Counted from the first letter of the stretch, positions 21,722 through 31,869 are shown. The stretch is DNA of 64,000 nucleotides from Pseudorasbora parva (GCF_024679245.1 NC_090182.1:35487047-35551046), one strand, 5' to 3'. Notes: a model not told the origin generated them from the letters alone. Made by a program: numbers and translations.

Positions 21722-22638
21722 ATCCTCTCTCTCTCCGTAACTCCGTCTCCTCCAATCTCTTAATCAATCCACAGGCATTACTGCATAATTCCAATTATTG
21801 TCAATATTGTTTCATTGTTTCATTATTGTTATTGTTATGATTGCTATTATTTATTATTTTTATTTTTATTATTGTTGCTGTTTCCATTGTTGTCTTTGCT
21901 TTCATCATTGTCGTCATCATCATCATCATCATCATCATCATTATCATCAACTATTATTATTGCTGTTTTGGAATTTCAAACCTGGTTTTCATTGTCACCA
22001 CTATTACTATAGTAAAATCGATTGATTATTTCTAATTTTCCCCCTAATCTTTTCATGTGTTTTTAATGCACCACAATGTAGAACAGAAATGTGTGTTTGT
22101 ATGTATATTTAAATTGGAAAACCTCATAAACACTAAGGCAGGTAGGACAGGCGAGAAATGGTTTCTCTAGGACAGCATCTCTGTCCTAAGTTGAGACACT
22201 CGCACAATGTCCCCCTTCTTTTAATGCACCTTAGACACTACACACAACATAAAAATAAAATAAAAAATAAAATAAAAAGTATAGGGACTGAAAAGATGTG
22301 GGGGGAGGATTATCTTATATTATTATTATACTATGTGAAACTTATTGACCCATTGAAAGTGGTGACAATGATAAATATTACATAGGAAAATAAAAAATAA
22401 AATAAAAAAAGGGACACTGATTATTACAATGATGATGATGATGATGGTATGATGATGATAAGTGGTAGTGATAATATAATAAATAATAAATGTGTAATTT
22501 TGCTGTTGAATACACACCCACACCTACACTCACCCACACACACCTTATACATTAACACACTTTTATTTCACTTCTAGAACTATGTAATTACTCGATTGTC
22601 AATTACTGCACTATTGTGGTTTGTATGTCTGTATGTCA

Positions 22639-22672
<34 letters not shown>
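21722..22672 (+). other. LINE 3' UTR and poly-A
   Basis: Contains ATC/TCA and TGA trinucleotide runs (21909-21950, 22430-22460), AATAAAATAAAA-type signals, and a 33-A tail at 22640-22672. The short reading frames here are microsatellite artefacts. Confidence 0.85.
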
Positions 22673-22676
<4 letters not shown>

Positions 22677-23212
22677 ACTCAATTAACTGCAAATGTCACA
22701 GAAAATACCACAATAAACAAAATTATTGAAGTTCTTAAATCCGAAGAGCGAGAAATGTAAATGAGAGCTTCAATAAACACAGTTAACAAAGTGGATAAGT
22801 GCAAAGTCCAAGAAAAATAAAATGCATATATGTCCTTGAGGATGTGAGCCTGTGAGTGCAATTACAGTTTTTTGTTGCTCTCCTTGCAGAGCTGGTGAGC
22901 ATTAAATGTTCAGTCCAAGAAGCAAATTATCCGTTGCTCGCCTTATTGCTTTACTATAGACTGTATAATAATGGGTTAATACTCACAGTCCTGCATTATT
23001 GTCTGTAAGTGTGGCTGTACTTGACCATTGCACCGATTCCGGGAGACCGCTGTCCAAAGAAGGTCAAGCACGAGGCGTGAGGATGTCAGCTTGATGAGTT
23101 ATTGCTGACACCTTGTGGCGATGTAGCGGAAGCTGTCGCCGGCGCCGTGAAGACCCCCCGTTGCCCGTCGTAGACAACAAGTCGTCGGTATCGATGCGGG
23201 TGAAGCTCTTAC
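22673..23212 (-). other. BEL 5' leader, distal part
   Basis: Continues the BEL leader on the far side of the LINE, starting with the right TSD copy (22673-22689). No ORF. It ends at the TGTAGCAAAAC motif shared with the 3' LTR edge. Confidence 0.5.
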
Positions 23213-23518
23213 TGTAGCAAAACAGTGTACAGAACAGCTTCTTAGTAAAACCTGCTTTATACCAGCCAGTGTTCGTGGGTCTGGTGGACCCGCTGCATTT
23301 TTGGGTTTTTAATTTAAAAAAAATAAAAAAAAATTATTTTAAAATACTCAACAGATGTTTACTTCATCCCAATTACAAGCAATATAAATAGCATATATGG
23401 TTAATATTTTCTCTTTACCTTTGTTAGATCCCATTTACGAATTGCAACCTCGTGTGGGCACGGCAGGAGTAGAAACAAAACTCACTCTTGTAGCTACTCT
23501 CTCACACTTACACACAAT

Positions 23519-23612
23519 CTCTCTCACACACACGCACACATACACACACACACACTCATGCACACACACATGCACGCAACAACCCATCCCATCCCCCACC
23601 CCCCACACACAC
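23519..23612 (+). repeat. CA-rich microsatellite
   Basis: Imperfect CA repeats with CCCCACC interruptions. It is the target of the hAT MITE that follows. Confidence 0.85.
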
Positions 23613-24516
23613 TAGAGTGCGGATCGGGCTGCATTTTTCTGTCCGAGCCCGACCCGCGTCCGACAGAGCAGTAACCGAACCCGACCCGAGCCCGACAGGC
23701 ATTCAAATATTTATGTCCGAGCCCGACCCGAGCCCGACAGTTAAAATCTATTTTTTCCCCTCATATACTAATGACACGCACGTTTGTTTGTGTGGAAATC
23801 CCGCTTTTATTAAGCAACTGTAAGGAAGGCATTCTGAAATGTTTACAGACGAGCGCATCAGCGCGCACACGGGGCATCAAACGTTACACAGAGCCCAATC
23901 AAATAGCCAACTGAAATTAAATGAACAAAGGTCTGCTAAAAATGGCCCAAGCTAACAGAACAAAACATTAACGTAACACAATTTAAATGCTTATTGAAAT
24001 GAAAGTCATCTTACCAATTTTCTCAAACTGTGGTTCCTAAACTGCAACATGGGATCTATTTACATAATCTATCCATCAAAGTTTAGGCTAATCGAGGTTT
24101 TATGTAGAAAAAGGATTGCATCAACTGCGGATGGCTTCAAGGCTGTCCTGCTGCCAGCAGCGCTGAAGTTGCGCTCACTGGAATGACAAGGATGCCGCGG
24201 GCAATATGCACGCACGTGTTGCGAGTTGTTGTCACGGCGACATAAACAAATTTCCGCATGCAGGAAGACGGATGTTAGGGTTATATAATGCATGTATTTT
24301 AATCACAAAAACAAACCATTGCATCAAGTTAAACAGGCCCATTGGCTACTTGCATAATAAGCAGTTTTAAATTTAAAAGGTTCAATGCCTTTTCGCGCTG
24401 ACGTGACCGAGCCCGACCCGAACCCGAACGTCATTTTTAAATATCTGTCCGAACCCGGCCCGACCCGTCGGGTACCGTCGGAACCCGTCGGGCTCGGGTC
24501 GGGTATCCATCCTCTA
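23613..24516 (+). mobile_element. Non-autonomous hAT with CCGAGCCCGACC subterminal repeats
   Basis: Begins TAGAGTGCGGATCGGG and ends GGGTATCCATCCTCTA, whose reverse complement starts TAGAGGATGGATACCC. Eight-base direct repeats ACACACAC flank it (23605-23612, 24517-24524), though in simple-repeat context. Both ends carry tandem GAGCCCGACCCG motifs, which are probable transposase-binding sites. No transposase is present. Confidence 0.7.
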
Positions 24517-25164
24517 ACACACACACACAAACACACACTTGGATATGTGGTATATGGTTACTTTCCATAGGCATACTGGTTTTTCTAATGTACAAACTGT
24601 ATAATCTATCCCCCTACACTAACCCTACCCATAAACCTACCCATCATAGAAAACATTTGGCATTTTTTGAATTTCAAAAAACAGCATTTAGTATGTTTTA
24701 GTGTGAGGACACAGATATCGTCATAAACCATGTTTACGTTGTAATATCTATGTCATTATACACATTTGTGTCCTCATAAACCATATACATGAACACACAC
24801 ACACTAACAGCAGGCCCTGACAGGAGGAGGACAGAGTAAAGGTACACAGGACCTGCAATTCCCACACTTTTATTAGCCCCGGGTCCAGTGGACCCGAATA
24901 TCCTGTGTGTAATATAAATGTGAAGGGGGGGTGTACAGTGTGTGGTCATTGAAAATGTGTTCTGATATATATTCCTCACAGAAAATGAGCCAAGGCCAAT
25001 GAGTCTCAATTTGAAAAAAGAATTAATCATATGATTTTTCTTTCGAGAAAAAAGGAAAACGGGTCCAACAGACCCGAACACCATACAAGGGTTAATAAAA
25101 AATGCAGTATAAAATGTAATACAGTGAAATACTCTGATGTACATCATCTGTTCGCTACGTGCAT

Positions 25165-25385
25165 ATACACGTCTTTCTCAAAAAATTAGCTTATTGTGAT
25201 AAAGTTCATTATTTTCCATAATGTAATGATAAAAAATTTACTTTCATATATTTTAGATTCATTGCACACCAACTGAAATTTTTCAGGTCTTTTACTGTTT
25301 TAATACTGATGATTTTGACATACAGCTCATGAAAACCCAAAATTCCTATCTAAAAGAATTAGCATATCATGAAAAGGTTCATTTG
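25165..25385 (+). mobile_element. Tc1 long-TIR fragment
   Basis: Close match to the ~210-bp terminal repeat of the Tc1 element at 27881 (shared TTCATTATTTTCCATAATG and CAGCTCATGAAAACCCAA). It is cut off where DIRS-like sequence starts. Confidence 0.75.
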
Positions 25386-25601
25386 TCATTGTTGAGTCAT
25401 AGTTGAGCTGCTGACGGTCAGGGTACTGCAGTCTAGGTGGGCGGTCTTTGAAGAGGCCGGCTAACCATGTGAGCCCCGTGGTTCTGGGCTCGTGGCCGCC
25501 GAGGCAGCGCGGCGTCGCAGATCATGGGGCTCACAGCTTGATCTGTCAGCGAGGCACTTTCTCAATCTTCCTCTGACAGTTCAGAGGTTCTCCCACCTCG
25601 T

Positions 25602-26530
25602 GTGGAAGCCCGCGAAGCGGCTTTTTCCCCCGGGGTGGAGAATCCGATGTTGATCCTCTCCGGGTCCGACGATCCGGACGAGATCAACATCGAGGTGGGT
25701 GCAGCTGGATGTATGTCCCCACCGCATCCACCCGCACAAGAGGAGCTTATTAAGGTGCTGACCCGCGGCGTGGCCAAATTAAATATTGATTGGCCACAGG
25801 AAAGACACGAGATCCAGCCATTGAATAGGCTGGATGATCGTTTTCTTTCGCGCCGGGCTCAGACACCTAGCCGAGGCTTGCCGTTTTTTCCAGTCCTGCA
25901 TAACGAGTTGTGCTGGTCCTGGAACAGGCCTTATTCCGTGCAAATTTCCAATCCCCCTTTGATAGATTATGGAAACGTTATGGGGGCGCGTGAGGCCGGC
26001 TACGGAACGATGCCGAGGGTGGAAGATCTGTCACCCGAATCGGCATCGTCCCTGAAAGCGCAGTTACTGCCCACCAAACCATGCAGGGACACATCGGCTT
26101 TGGTGGGCAGGGCATATATGGCGGCGGGTCGGGCTGGTAGTTCCCTGCACACATTATCTATCTTGCAGGCCTGCCAGGCCGACCTCCTCAAAGAGTTAGC
26201 TCACCAAGGAGACGGCCCGTGCCATCGGCAGCTCCATGGCCTCTATGGTGACGGTGGAGAGACACCTATGGCTCAATCTATCGGGGATGAAGGAGAAAGA
26301 TAAAACATTTCTCCTGGATTCCCCGATCTCGCCTTCTGGCCTGTTCGGTGGCACCGTTAATTCGGTCATCAACAGGTTTCAGGAGGCGAGGAAGCAATCA
26401 GCGGCCTTTCAACAGTTCCTCCCTCGTCGGCCAAAATCTGGAAAGGCTGCCACTAGCAGCCTCAGCAGTCAGCCAGCTCTTCGCACCGACAGGTGCAGAA
26501 AGAGAGTGTCGCCTCTAGAGCCTCTAGAGA
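25602..26530 (+). pseudogene. DIRS gag-like protein (copy B), internal deletion
   Basis: Gag paralogue of the copy at 6.2-7.5 kb. Frame 3 (from 25602) carries NRLDDRFLSR, GLPFFPVLHNEL and VGRAYMAAGRAGSSLHTLSILQ, up to DLLKELA near 26206. The reading then continues in another frame as TKETARAIGSSMASM and VERHLWLNLS, followed by DKTFLLDSPISPSGLF. Compared with copy A, about 80 bp are missing at this junction, which causes the shift. The 5' end of gag is absent or divergent. Confidence 0.75.
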
Positions 26531-26659
26531 CGTCCCACTGTCCACTGTGGTTCTCCCTCACGCATCCAGCCCCTCTGGGGTTGGATGCCATGGTTCAGAC
26601 GTGGCAGAGGCTGCGTCTGTACGCATTTCCCCCGATCGCTCTGCTCCCAGGGGTCCTAA

Positions 26660-27073
26660 AGAGACAGTCCGGCAACAAGGTGTCAGTCTCCTGCTGGTGG
26701 CTCCTCGTTGGCCGACTCGAGTATGGTTCTCGGATATAATAGTTCTGCTGGTGGGTCCCCCGTGGCAGGTCCCTCTAAGGAGGGACCTTCTATCGCAGGC
26801 AGGGAGCACAATATTTCACCCCCGCCCCGAAATATGGAACCTCTGGATCTGGCCCCTGGGGGGGCCAGGTACCGAGAAGATGAGCTGCCAGCAGACGTTA
26901 TCGAGACCCTACTTAGTTCTAGGGCCCCGTCTACAAGGAGATTGTACAGCCTCAAGTGGAATGTTTTCGCCACTTGGTGTAGAGAACTAGCCTGGATGCC
27001 AGCCGAATTTAGCCCCGCCCACAACATTTTTAAGTCGGGCAATTCGGTCTGGCATCGCTCCATAGAGGAGTAA
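26660..27073 (+). pseudogene. DIRS RNase H tail and tyrosine recombinase N-terminus
   Basis: Two overlapping remnants. One frame (to 26990) reads LLVAPRWPTRVWFSD and RRDLLSQAGSTIFHPRPE, typical of the end of DIRS RT/RNase H. Another (26708-27073) reads ADVIETLLSSRAPSTRRLY and KWNVFATWC, the SAM-like N-terminal domain of DIRS recombinases. It then terminates after WHRSIEE. The catalytic R-H-R-Y half is absent. Overlap of pol and recombinase frames is normal in DIRS; the truncation is not. Confidence 0.7.
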
Positions 27074-27447
27074 TTATCCACGAACAGAAACTGTTCGGAC
27101 CACCATCGGGGCAGGCTTTAGACGATGACGGACAGATGATCAACAGTAACGTAATCATGCACGTCATTAAAGGAGCTTGGGTTATATTTACTCGAATCCT
27201 AAACGGAGAGCTTGTTTGCATTCACCTTCACAATTTCTCTCAAAGATGATGATCATGTTGGGTAAGTACTATGCGTATCATAAAATTCTTTAATTTTTTT
27301 ACAACACCGGCAAAGATCGTTTATTCCAGCGCGTGTGCAGACAGGGTTGCCAAGTTTTTACAACAAAATCCGCCAACTACTAGCCCTAAACTTCTCGGGG
27401 AGGTTCTCCGTGGGAAAAATGGTGTTTGGGGTTGCTGTGTAGTGAGT

Positions 27448-27559
27448 GAATTCCAGATTCCAGACTGTAAACCCCTTTGTTCAGACAAAGGGGCTTGTAG
27501 TCTGGAATTCCAGATTCCAGACTGTAAACCCCTTTGTTCAGACAAAGGGGCTTGTAGTC
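27448..27559. repeat. 57-bp tandem duplication of a hairpin
   Basis: Two copies, with GAATTCCAG starting at 27448 and 27505. Each contains an imperfect inverted repeat (CCAGACT...CCCCTTTGT / ACAAAGGGG...AGTCTGG) around a TCAG loop. The two copies are essentially identical, so the duplication is young. Confidence 0.85.
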
Positions 27560-27748
27560 ACCGATGGTTTCTCTCAAGGTTTCAGACTCTTTAGACTTCA
27601 TCTATACTGACACGGTTCTTCTAACCACTTTCACTTCAACTCTTGCTATGTATGTTTTGTGTATGTATGTGTTTTATGTCTCGTTCGTGATTTATAGATA
27701 TTAAATTTTGTGCACAATATATGTTTCTGAGTCGTTCCGACACAGTGC

Positions 27749-27795
27749 TCGTTCCCTCTCAGGGAACAAGGGTTATATACATAACCCGAGACGTT
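27749..27795 (+). repeat. DIRS 3' terminal block
   Basis: GTTCCCTCTCAGGGAAC followed by AAGGGTTATATACATAACCC, two adjacent palindromes. The first relates to the palindrome at 5917. Confidence 0.55.
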
Positions 27796-27880
27796 TTCCT
27801 TCAGCTGCAGCTCCAGCGTGACAGTAAGTTTCTACGAATCCGCTTTTGGACTTTCTGTGAGAGCGCCCTCCTTATATTTA

Positions 27881-29435
27881 CAGGTCCTTCAAAAAAAAAT
27901 TGCATATTGTAATAAAGTTCATTATTTTCCATAATGTAATGATAAAAATTTAAATTTCATATATTTTAGATTCATTGCACACCAAATGAAATAGTTCAGG
28001 TCTTTTCTTGTTTTAATACTGATGATTTTGGCACACAGCTCATGAAAACCCAAAATTCCTGTCTCAAAAAATCTGCATATTAGCATATTATTCATAAGGT
28101 TCTCTTAACGAGCTATTAACCTAATCATCTGAATCAACTAATTAACTCTAAACACCTGCAAAAGATTCCTGAGGCTTTTAAAAACTCCCAACCTGGTTCA
28201 TTACTCAAAACCTCAATCATGGGTTAGACTGTCGACCTGACTGCTGTCCAGAAGGCCATCACTGACACCCTCAAGCGAGAGGGTAAGACACAGAAATACA
28301 TTTCTGGACGAATAGGCTGTTCCCAGAGTGCTGTATCAAGGCACCTCAGTGGGAAGTCTGTGGGAAGGAAAAATTGTGGCAAAAAACGCTGCACAACGAG
28401 AAGAGTTGAGCGGACCCTGATGAAGATTGTGGAGAAGGACCGATTCCAGACCTTGGGGGACCTGCGGAAGCAGTGGACTGAGTCTGGAGTAGAAACATCC
28501 AGAGCCGCCATGCACAGGCGTGGGCAGGAAATGGGCTACAGGTGCCACATTCCCCAGGTCAAGACACTTTTGGGCTACAGAGAAGCAGCACTGGACTGTT
28601 GCTCAGTGGTCCAAAGTACTTTTTTCAGATGAAAGCAAATTTTGCATGTCATTTGGAAATCAAGGTGCCAGAGTCTGGAGGAAGACTGGGGAGAAGGAAA
28701 TGCCAAAATGCCTGAAGTCCAGTGTCAAGTACCCACAGTCAGTGATGGTCTGGGGTGCCATGTCAGCTGCTGATGTTGGTCCACTGTGTTTTATCAAGGG
28801 CAGGGTCAATGCAGCTAGCTATCAGGAGATTTTGGAGCACTTCATGCTTCCATCTGCTGAAAAGCTTTTTCAGCACGACCTGGCACCTGCTCACAGTGCC
28901 AAAACCACTGGTAAATGGTTTACTGACCATGGTATTACTGTGCTCAAAATGCCTGCCAACTCTCCTGACCTGAACCCCATAGAAAATCTGTGGGATATTG
29001 TGAAGAGAAAGTTGAGAGACGCAAGACCCAACACTCTGGATGAGCTTAAGGCCGCTATCGAAGCATCCTGGGCCTCCATAACACCTCAGCAGCGCCACAG
29101 GCTGATCGCCTCCATGCCACGCCGCATTGAAGCAGTCATTTCTGCAAAAGGATTCCCGACCAAGTATTGAGTGCATAACTGTACATAATTATTTGAAGGT
29201 TGACTTTTTTTGTATTAAAAACACTTTTCTTTCATTGGTCGGATGAAATATGCAAATGTTTTGAGATTTTGGGTTTTCATGAGCTGTATGCCAAAATCAT
29301 GAGTATTAAAACAATAAAAGACTATTTCAGTTGGTGTCCAATGAATCTAAAATATATGAAAGTTAAATTTTTATCATTACATCATGGAAAATAATTAACT
29401 TTATCACAATATTCTAATTTTTGGAGAAGGACCTG
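27881..29435 (+). mobile_element. Complete Tc1-type transposon with ~210-bp TIRs
   Basis: 1,555 bp from CAGGTCCTTC to GAAGGACCTG, flanked by TA on each side (27879-27880, 29436-29437). Terminal repeats extend about 210 bp (27881-28090 and 29228-29435) with a few mismatches. The encoded transposase is broken, but both ends look mobilisable in trans. Confidence 0.92.
28219..29170 (+). pseudogene. Tc1 transposase, one stop and one frameshift
   Basis: DDE transposase for cut-and-paste movement. ATG 28219 is followed by an in-frame TAG as codon 3 (28225-28227). Frame 1 then carries the HTH DNA-binding region (SQSAVSRHLSGKS, RRVERTL) to about 28575. There a single shift leads to frame 2 (TEKQHWTVAQWSKVLFSDESKF), open to 29170. 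The catalytic D (SDES), second D (HDLAPAHS) and E (SPDLNPIENLW) are all present, so the DD34E triad survives. Only two lesions separate it from an open frame, which indicates a young copy. Confidence 0.9.
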
Positions 29436-29437
29436 TA

Positions 29438-30221
29438 GATAAGAATATAATGACAGGTCATGCATAGATTAATTTTTGTCTCTGAATTTAAATCGTGATG
29501 TATTCACATTAGAAGCGCACAATCAACCGAGGTAGAGAAAGCTGTCTTTAGCGTCCCTGTTAACTTGCCTGCCCTCGCACAGGTAACGCTGGGAGCTCGG
29601 AGCGGGTCAACTAGGATCGGGGAGACCCAGTAAAAGTGCGGGGGATGAAAATACACTTTATTAAAAGTGCGGGGATAGACACGTCCCCCTGTAATCTACG
29701 CCCATGCTTGAATTGAACACTAAGCTTGCTTCCTTCCATCCGTCAGATTCGCTTGGTAGCCAGGCGTCTCATTCAATGGCGAGCTCAGTTGACACTGTGC
29801 TTCAAGATTCTGATGCAAGTCAGCTAAGAGCAAGACATACAGTATTACCATTGTGTCATTCCCCTTGGATTCAACCTGCCATCACTTACCTCTTCAGCTC
29901 ATATCCTGGTTGTGTTCAATAAACTGTTTAGCACTGTCTCCATTTCTCCATGTCACCTCTGTTTGTAACAAAGGGCGGGTTCATATAGAAGACAAGAGCA
30001 CATGGCTCAAAATATGATTTATGTGTTTATTTTTTTATAAACAGATTAGTTAACAGATAATATGTTAACAGATTAGAGCATGTACACAGCACACAGAAGC
30101 ATTTAAATTATTAAAACTAGAGGCATATTTTAACCTTAAGGTTACTTTTATTATGTAAATGACCTATATACAGCATGTTATATAAATATGTGCTTGGCAC
30201 AGAGGGGAACACAGATATATA
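29438..30221. other. Non-coding interval
   Basis: No gene or repeat recognised with confidence. A direct repeat of AAAGTGCGGGG (near 29634 and 29665) brackets ATGAAAATACACTTTATT. AATAAA occurs near 29920. Confidence 0.45.
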
Positions 30222-30490
30222 CTCACCTAACGGATTATTAGGAAAACCTGTTCAATTTCTCATTAATGCAATTATCTAATTAACCAATGACATGTCAGTT
30301 GCACTAATGCATTTTTGGGTATGGTCCTGGTCAAGACAATCTCCTGAAATCTAAACTGAATGTCAAAATGGGAAAGAAAGGTGATTTAAGCAATATTGAG
30401 CTTGGCATGGTTGTTGGTGCCAGACAGGCCGGTCTGAGTATTTCACAATCTGCTCAGTTACTGGGATTTTCACACACAACCACATAGCAG
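30222..30490 (+). mobile_element. Tc1-type transposon 5' fragment (second family)
   Basis: Begins at a TATACTCACCTAACGGATTA-type terminus and runs into the start of a transposase. It stops shortly after the HTH region. The terminal sequence differs from the element at 27.9 kb, so this is a separate Tc1 lineage. Confidence 0.75.
30368..30487 (+). pseudogene. Tc1 transposase N-terminal HTH remnant
   Basis: ATG at 30368 opens MGKKGDLSNIELGMVVGAR and the HTH segment AGLSISQSAQLLGFS. It ends with a TAG at 30485-30487 after 39 codons. The catalytic domain is absent. Confidence 0.75.
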
Positions 30491-30499
30491 AACTTGTTG

Positions 30500-31340
30500 T
30501 GTGTTTGGATTTTGGAGGTATCACACACCCCTAACATGACAGGAGTGCAGTAACAGTGCTTGCTCACTTAGCCCGGCTGTAATTTTCACTCAGAGAAAGC
30601 ACATATTATCAGTATGTTTTGGGAAAATTTCTGGTCAGAACTGGAGCTTAATCAACATATGATTAAGTGTGTGATATGTGCGCTGTATTCTGTGTTACAG
30701 ATCAGTATTGAGAAGGTGTACAGTTGATTTACAGTTGAGTGACAGTTGTTCTGGGCAAGCTGGCTCCTTCTTTAGATCTGGAAGGACACTACGGTCCTAA
30801 TTCCGGGATGAAAGCATCAACAAGTGATTTATGGACATGGGAATCTGATTAACTGACAATGTGTGGAAATTTACCATGACTGTTCATTTTCTCTGAGCCA
30901 ATCAGAATCATCCACCTTGCAGTAATGACGTGGATAGACCTTGAAAACAGTATAACTGTTGGGACAATTGTATGTACGATAGGGCGAGGCGACGAGACGA
31001 TGAGAGAGGGAGCACAGCCTACAAACTCCTCTTGAGACTTGAAGCTGGCTTCTGCTTTTGAAACTGCAAACTATTCTTCAGCAAATTATTCTTTAATTAT
31101 TTGCACTCCTAACTTTTGGTCTTGGGTCTTAAACTGTTATCCCTTAACACTGTGCACCGATGCTCCCCATCCAACCTGATGGAGCTTGAGAGGTCCTGAA
31201 AAGAAGAATGGGAGAAACTGCCCAAAAATAGGTGAGCCAAGCTTGTGACATCATACTCACTTTGGCTGTGATTGGTGCCAAAGGTGCTTTAACAAAGTAT
31301 TGACACATGTGATTTTTTGCTTTTATTTAAATAAATTTGC
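30500..31340. other. Non-coding interval
   Basis: Nothing recognised. An SP1-poor, AT-rich stretch without ORFs. Confidence 0.45.
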
Positions 31341-31344
31341 AAAG

Positions 31345-31700
31345 CGGGAGAGGGTCTGGTTCCCAAAGGGCACTGCCATCCGGCCTACCACCAGCCGGGT
31401 AAACTTCTCCAGGCGAGGCCGCTGGAAACCCTTCGATGGCCAGCTCTCTGACTCCTCCGGCGACTGGGGGAAGACGACAGGCCCCACCGGACTCAGGCAA
31501 ACGCTGGCGGCGACTCCTCTCCTTCTTAATAGATAGAGTCCGGTTCCCAAAGCGCACTGCCATCCGGCCTTCTACCAGCCGGGTAAACGCCTCCAGGTGA
31601 TGCCGCTGGAAATGGACGGCTCTGAGTCCTCACGCCTTGAGGACGACGACAGCCCCGCCGGCTTCAGACACCCGGCAGTGAGTCCCACGTTACCTACTCT
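31345..31700 (+). repeat. Left arm of an inverted repeat, with internal duplication
   Basis: A GC-rich block that contains two related ~185-bp segments (TGGTTCCCAAAG at ~31358 and CGGTTCCCAAAG at ~31541). Its last ~245 bp (31449-31693) match the reverse complement of 39366-39610 at roughly 90% or better by eye. Reading frames in it are incidental. Confidence 0.8.
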
Positions 31701-31869
31701 ATCTATCTATTAGGGGTGTAACGGTACACATATTCGTACCGAACCGAACCGTTTCGTTCTGTACGAATGCAATCTCTAACAGTTAAAGCAGCACCAGGTA
31801 ACCTTTTAACCTTCATAATATATTTTCAAGACTCTTGTGATGATACATCGACTTACAATAGGTTGAATG

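Larger units (their letters stand above)
16453..22672 (+). mobile_element. Full-length L1/Tx1-type LINE with two open ORFs
   Basis: A 6,220-bp element with 5' UTR (16453-16717), ORF1 (16718-17518), a 447-bp inter-ORF region with TTTC and CA microsatellites, ORF2 (17966-21721), a ~900-bp 3' UTR and a 33-base poly-A. It is bounded by a perfect 17-bp TSD. Both ORFs lack internal stops, and the insertion lies inside the BEL leader on the opposite strand. A full 5' end, open ORFs and an intact TSD indicate a recent, possibly competent source element. Clade (L1 versus Tx1) is inferred from the two-ORF layout and domain order. Confidence 0.92.
9186..23223 (-). mobile_element. BEL/Pao LTR retrotransposon, split by two insertions
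   Basis: Minus-strand element. The 3' LTR lies at the left, a long gag-pol ORF at 10.8-16.3 kb, and the 5' leader at 16.28-16.45 and 22.67-23.21 kb on either side of an inserted LINE. The 11-mer TGTAGCAAAAC occurs at both the left edge (9186) and 23213, probably the inner or outer edges of the two LTRs. Without the LINE (with one TSD copy) and the solo LTR (with one TSD copy), the span is about 7.4 kb, normal for BEL/Pao. The 5' LTR beyond 23223 does not match the left LTR by eye and may be lost or replaced. Confidence 0.8.
23236..25096. mobile_element. Possible TTAA-type element ends (GGGTCxxxxGGACCCG)
   Basis: GTGGGTCTGGTGGACCCG at ~23276 and CGGGTCCAACAGACCCGAAC at ~25060 are related inverted ends. 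The latter runs into AAGGGTTAA, a piggyBac-like terminus. A further copy, GGGTCCAGTGGACCCG, lies at 24880-24895. The left TTAA is not intact, so the span is a hypothesis. Confidence 0.3.
25400..27795 (+). mobile_element. DIRS copy B, 5'-truncated and internally deleted
   Basis: Contains gag, a short RNase H remnant, the N-terminus of the tyrosine recombinase and the DIRS 3' terminal block (near 27749-27792). Most of the RT/RNase H domain and the catalytic half of the recombinase are missing, so it cannot be autonomous. The 5' edge lies inside Tc1-like sequence and is approximate. Confidence 0.7.

Noticed and set aside
21798..22035. Three overlapping short ORFs after LINE ORF2
   Set aside because: They come from trinucleotide and T-rich repeats in the 3' UTR, with no domain or conserved context.
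31300..31563. Three overlapping ORFs of 75-78 codons
   Set aside because: They lie in a GC-rich duplicated repeat that recurs inverted at 39.4-39.6 kb. No frame is favoured.
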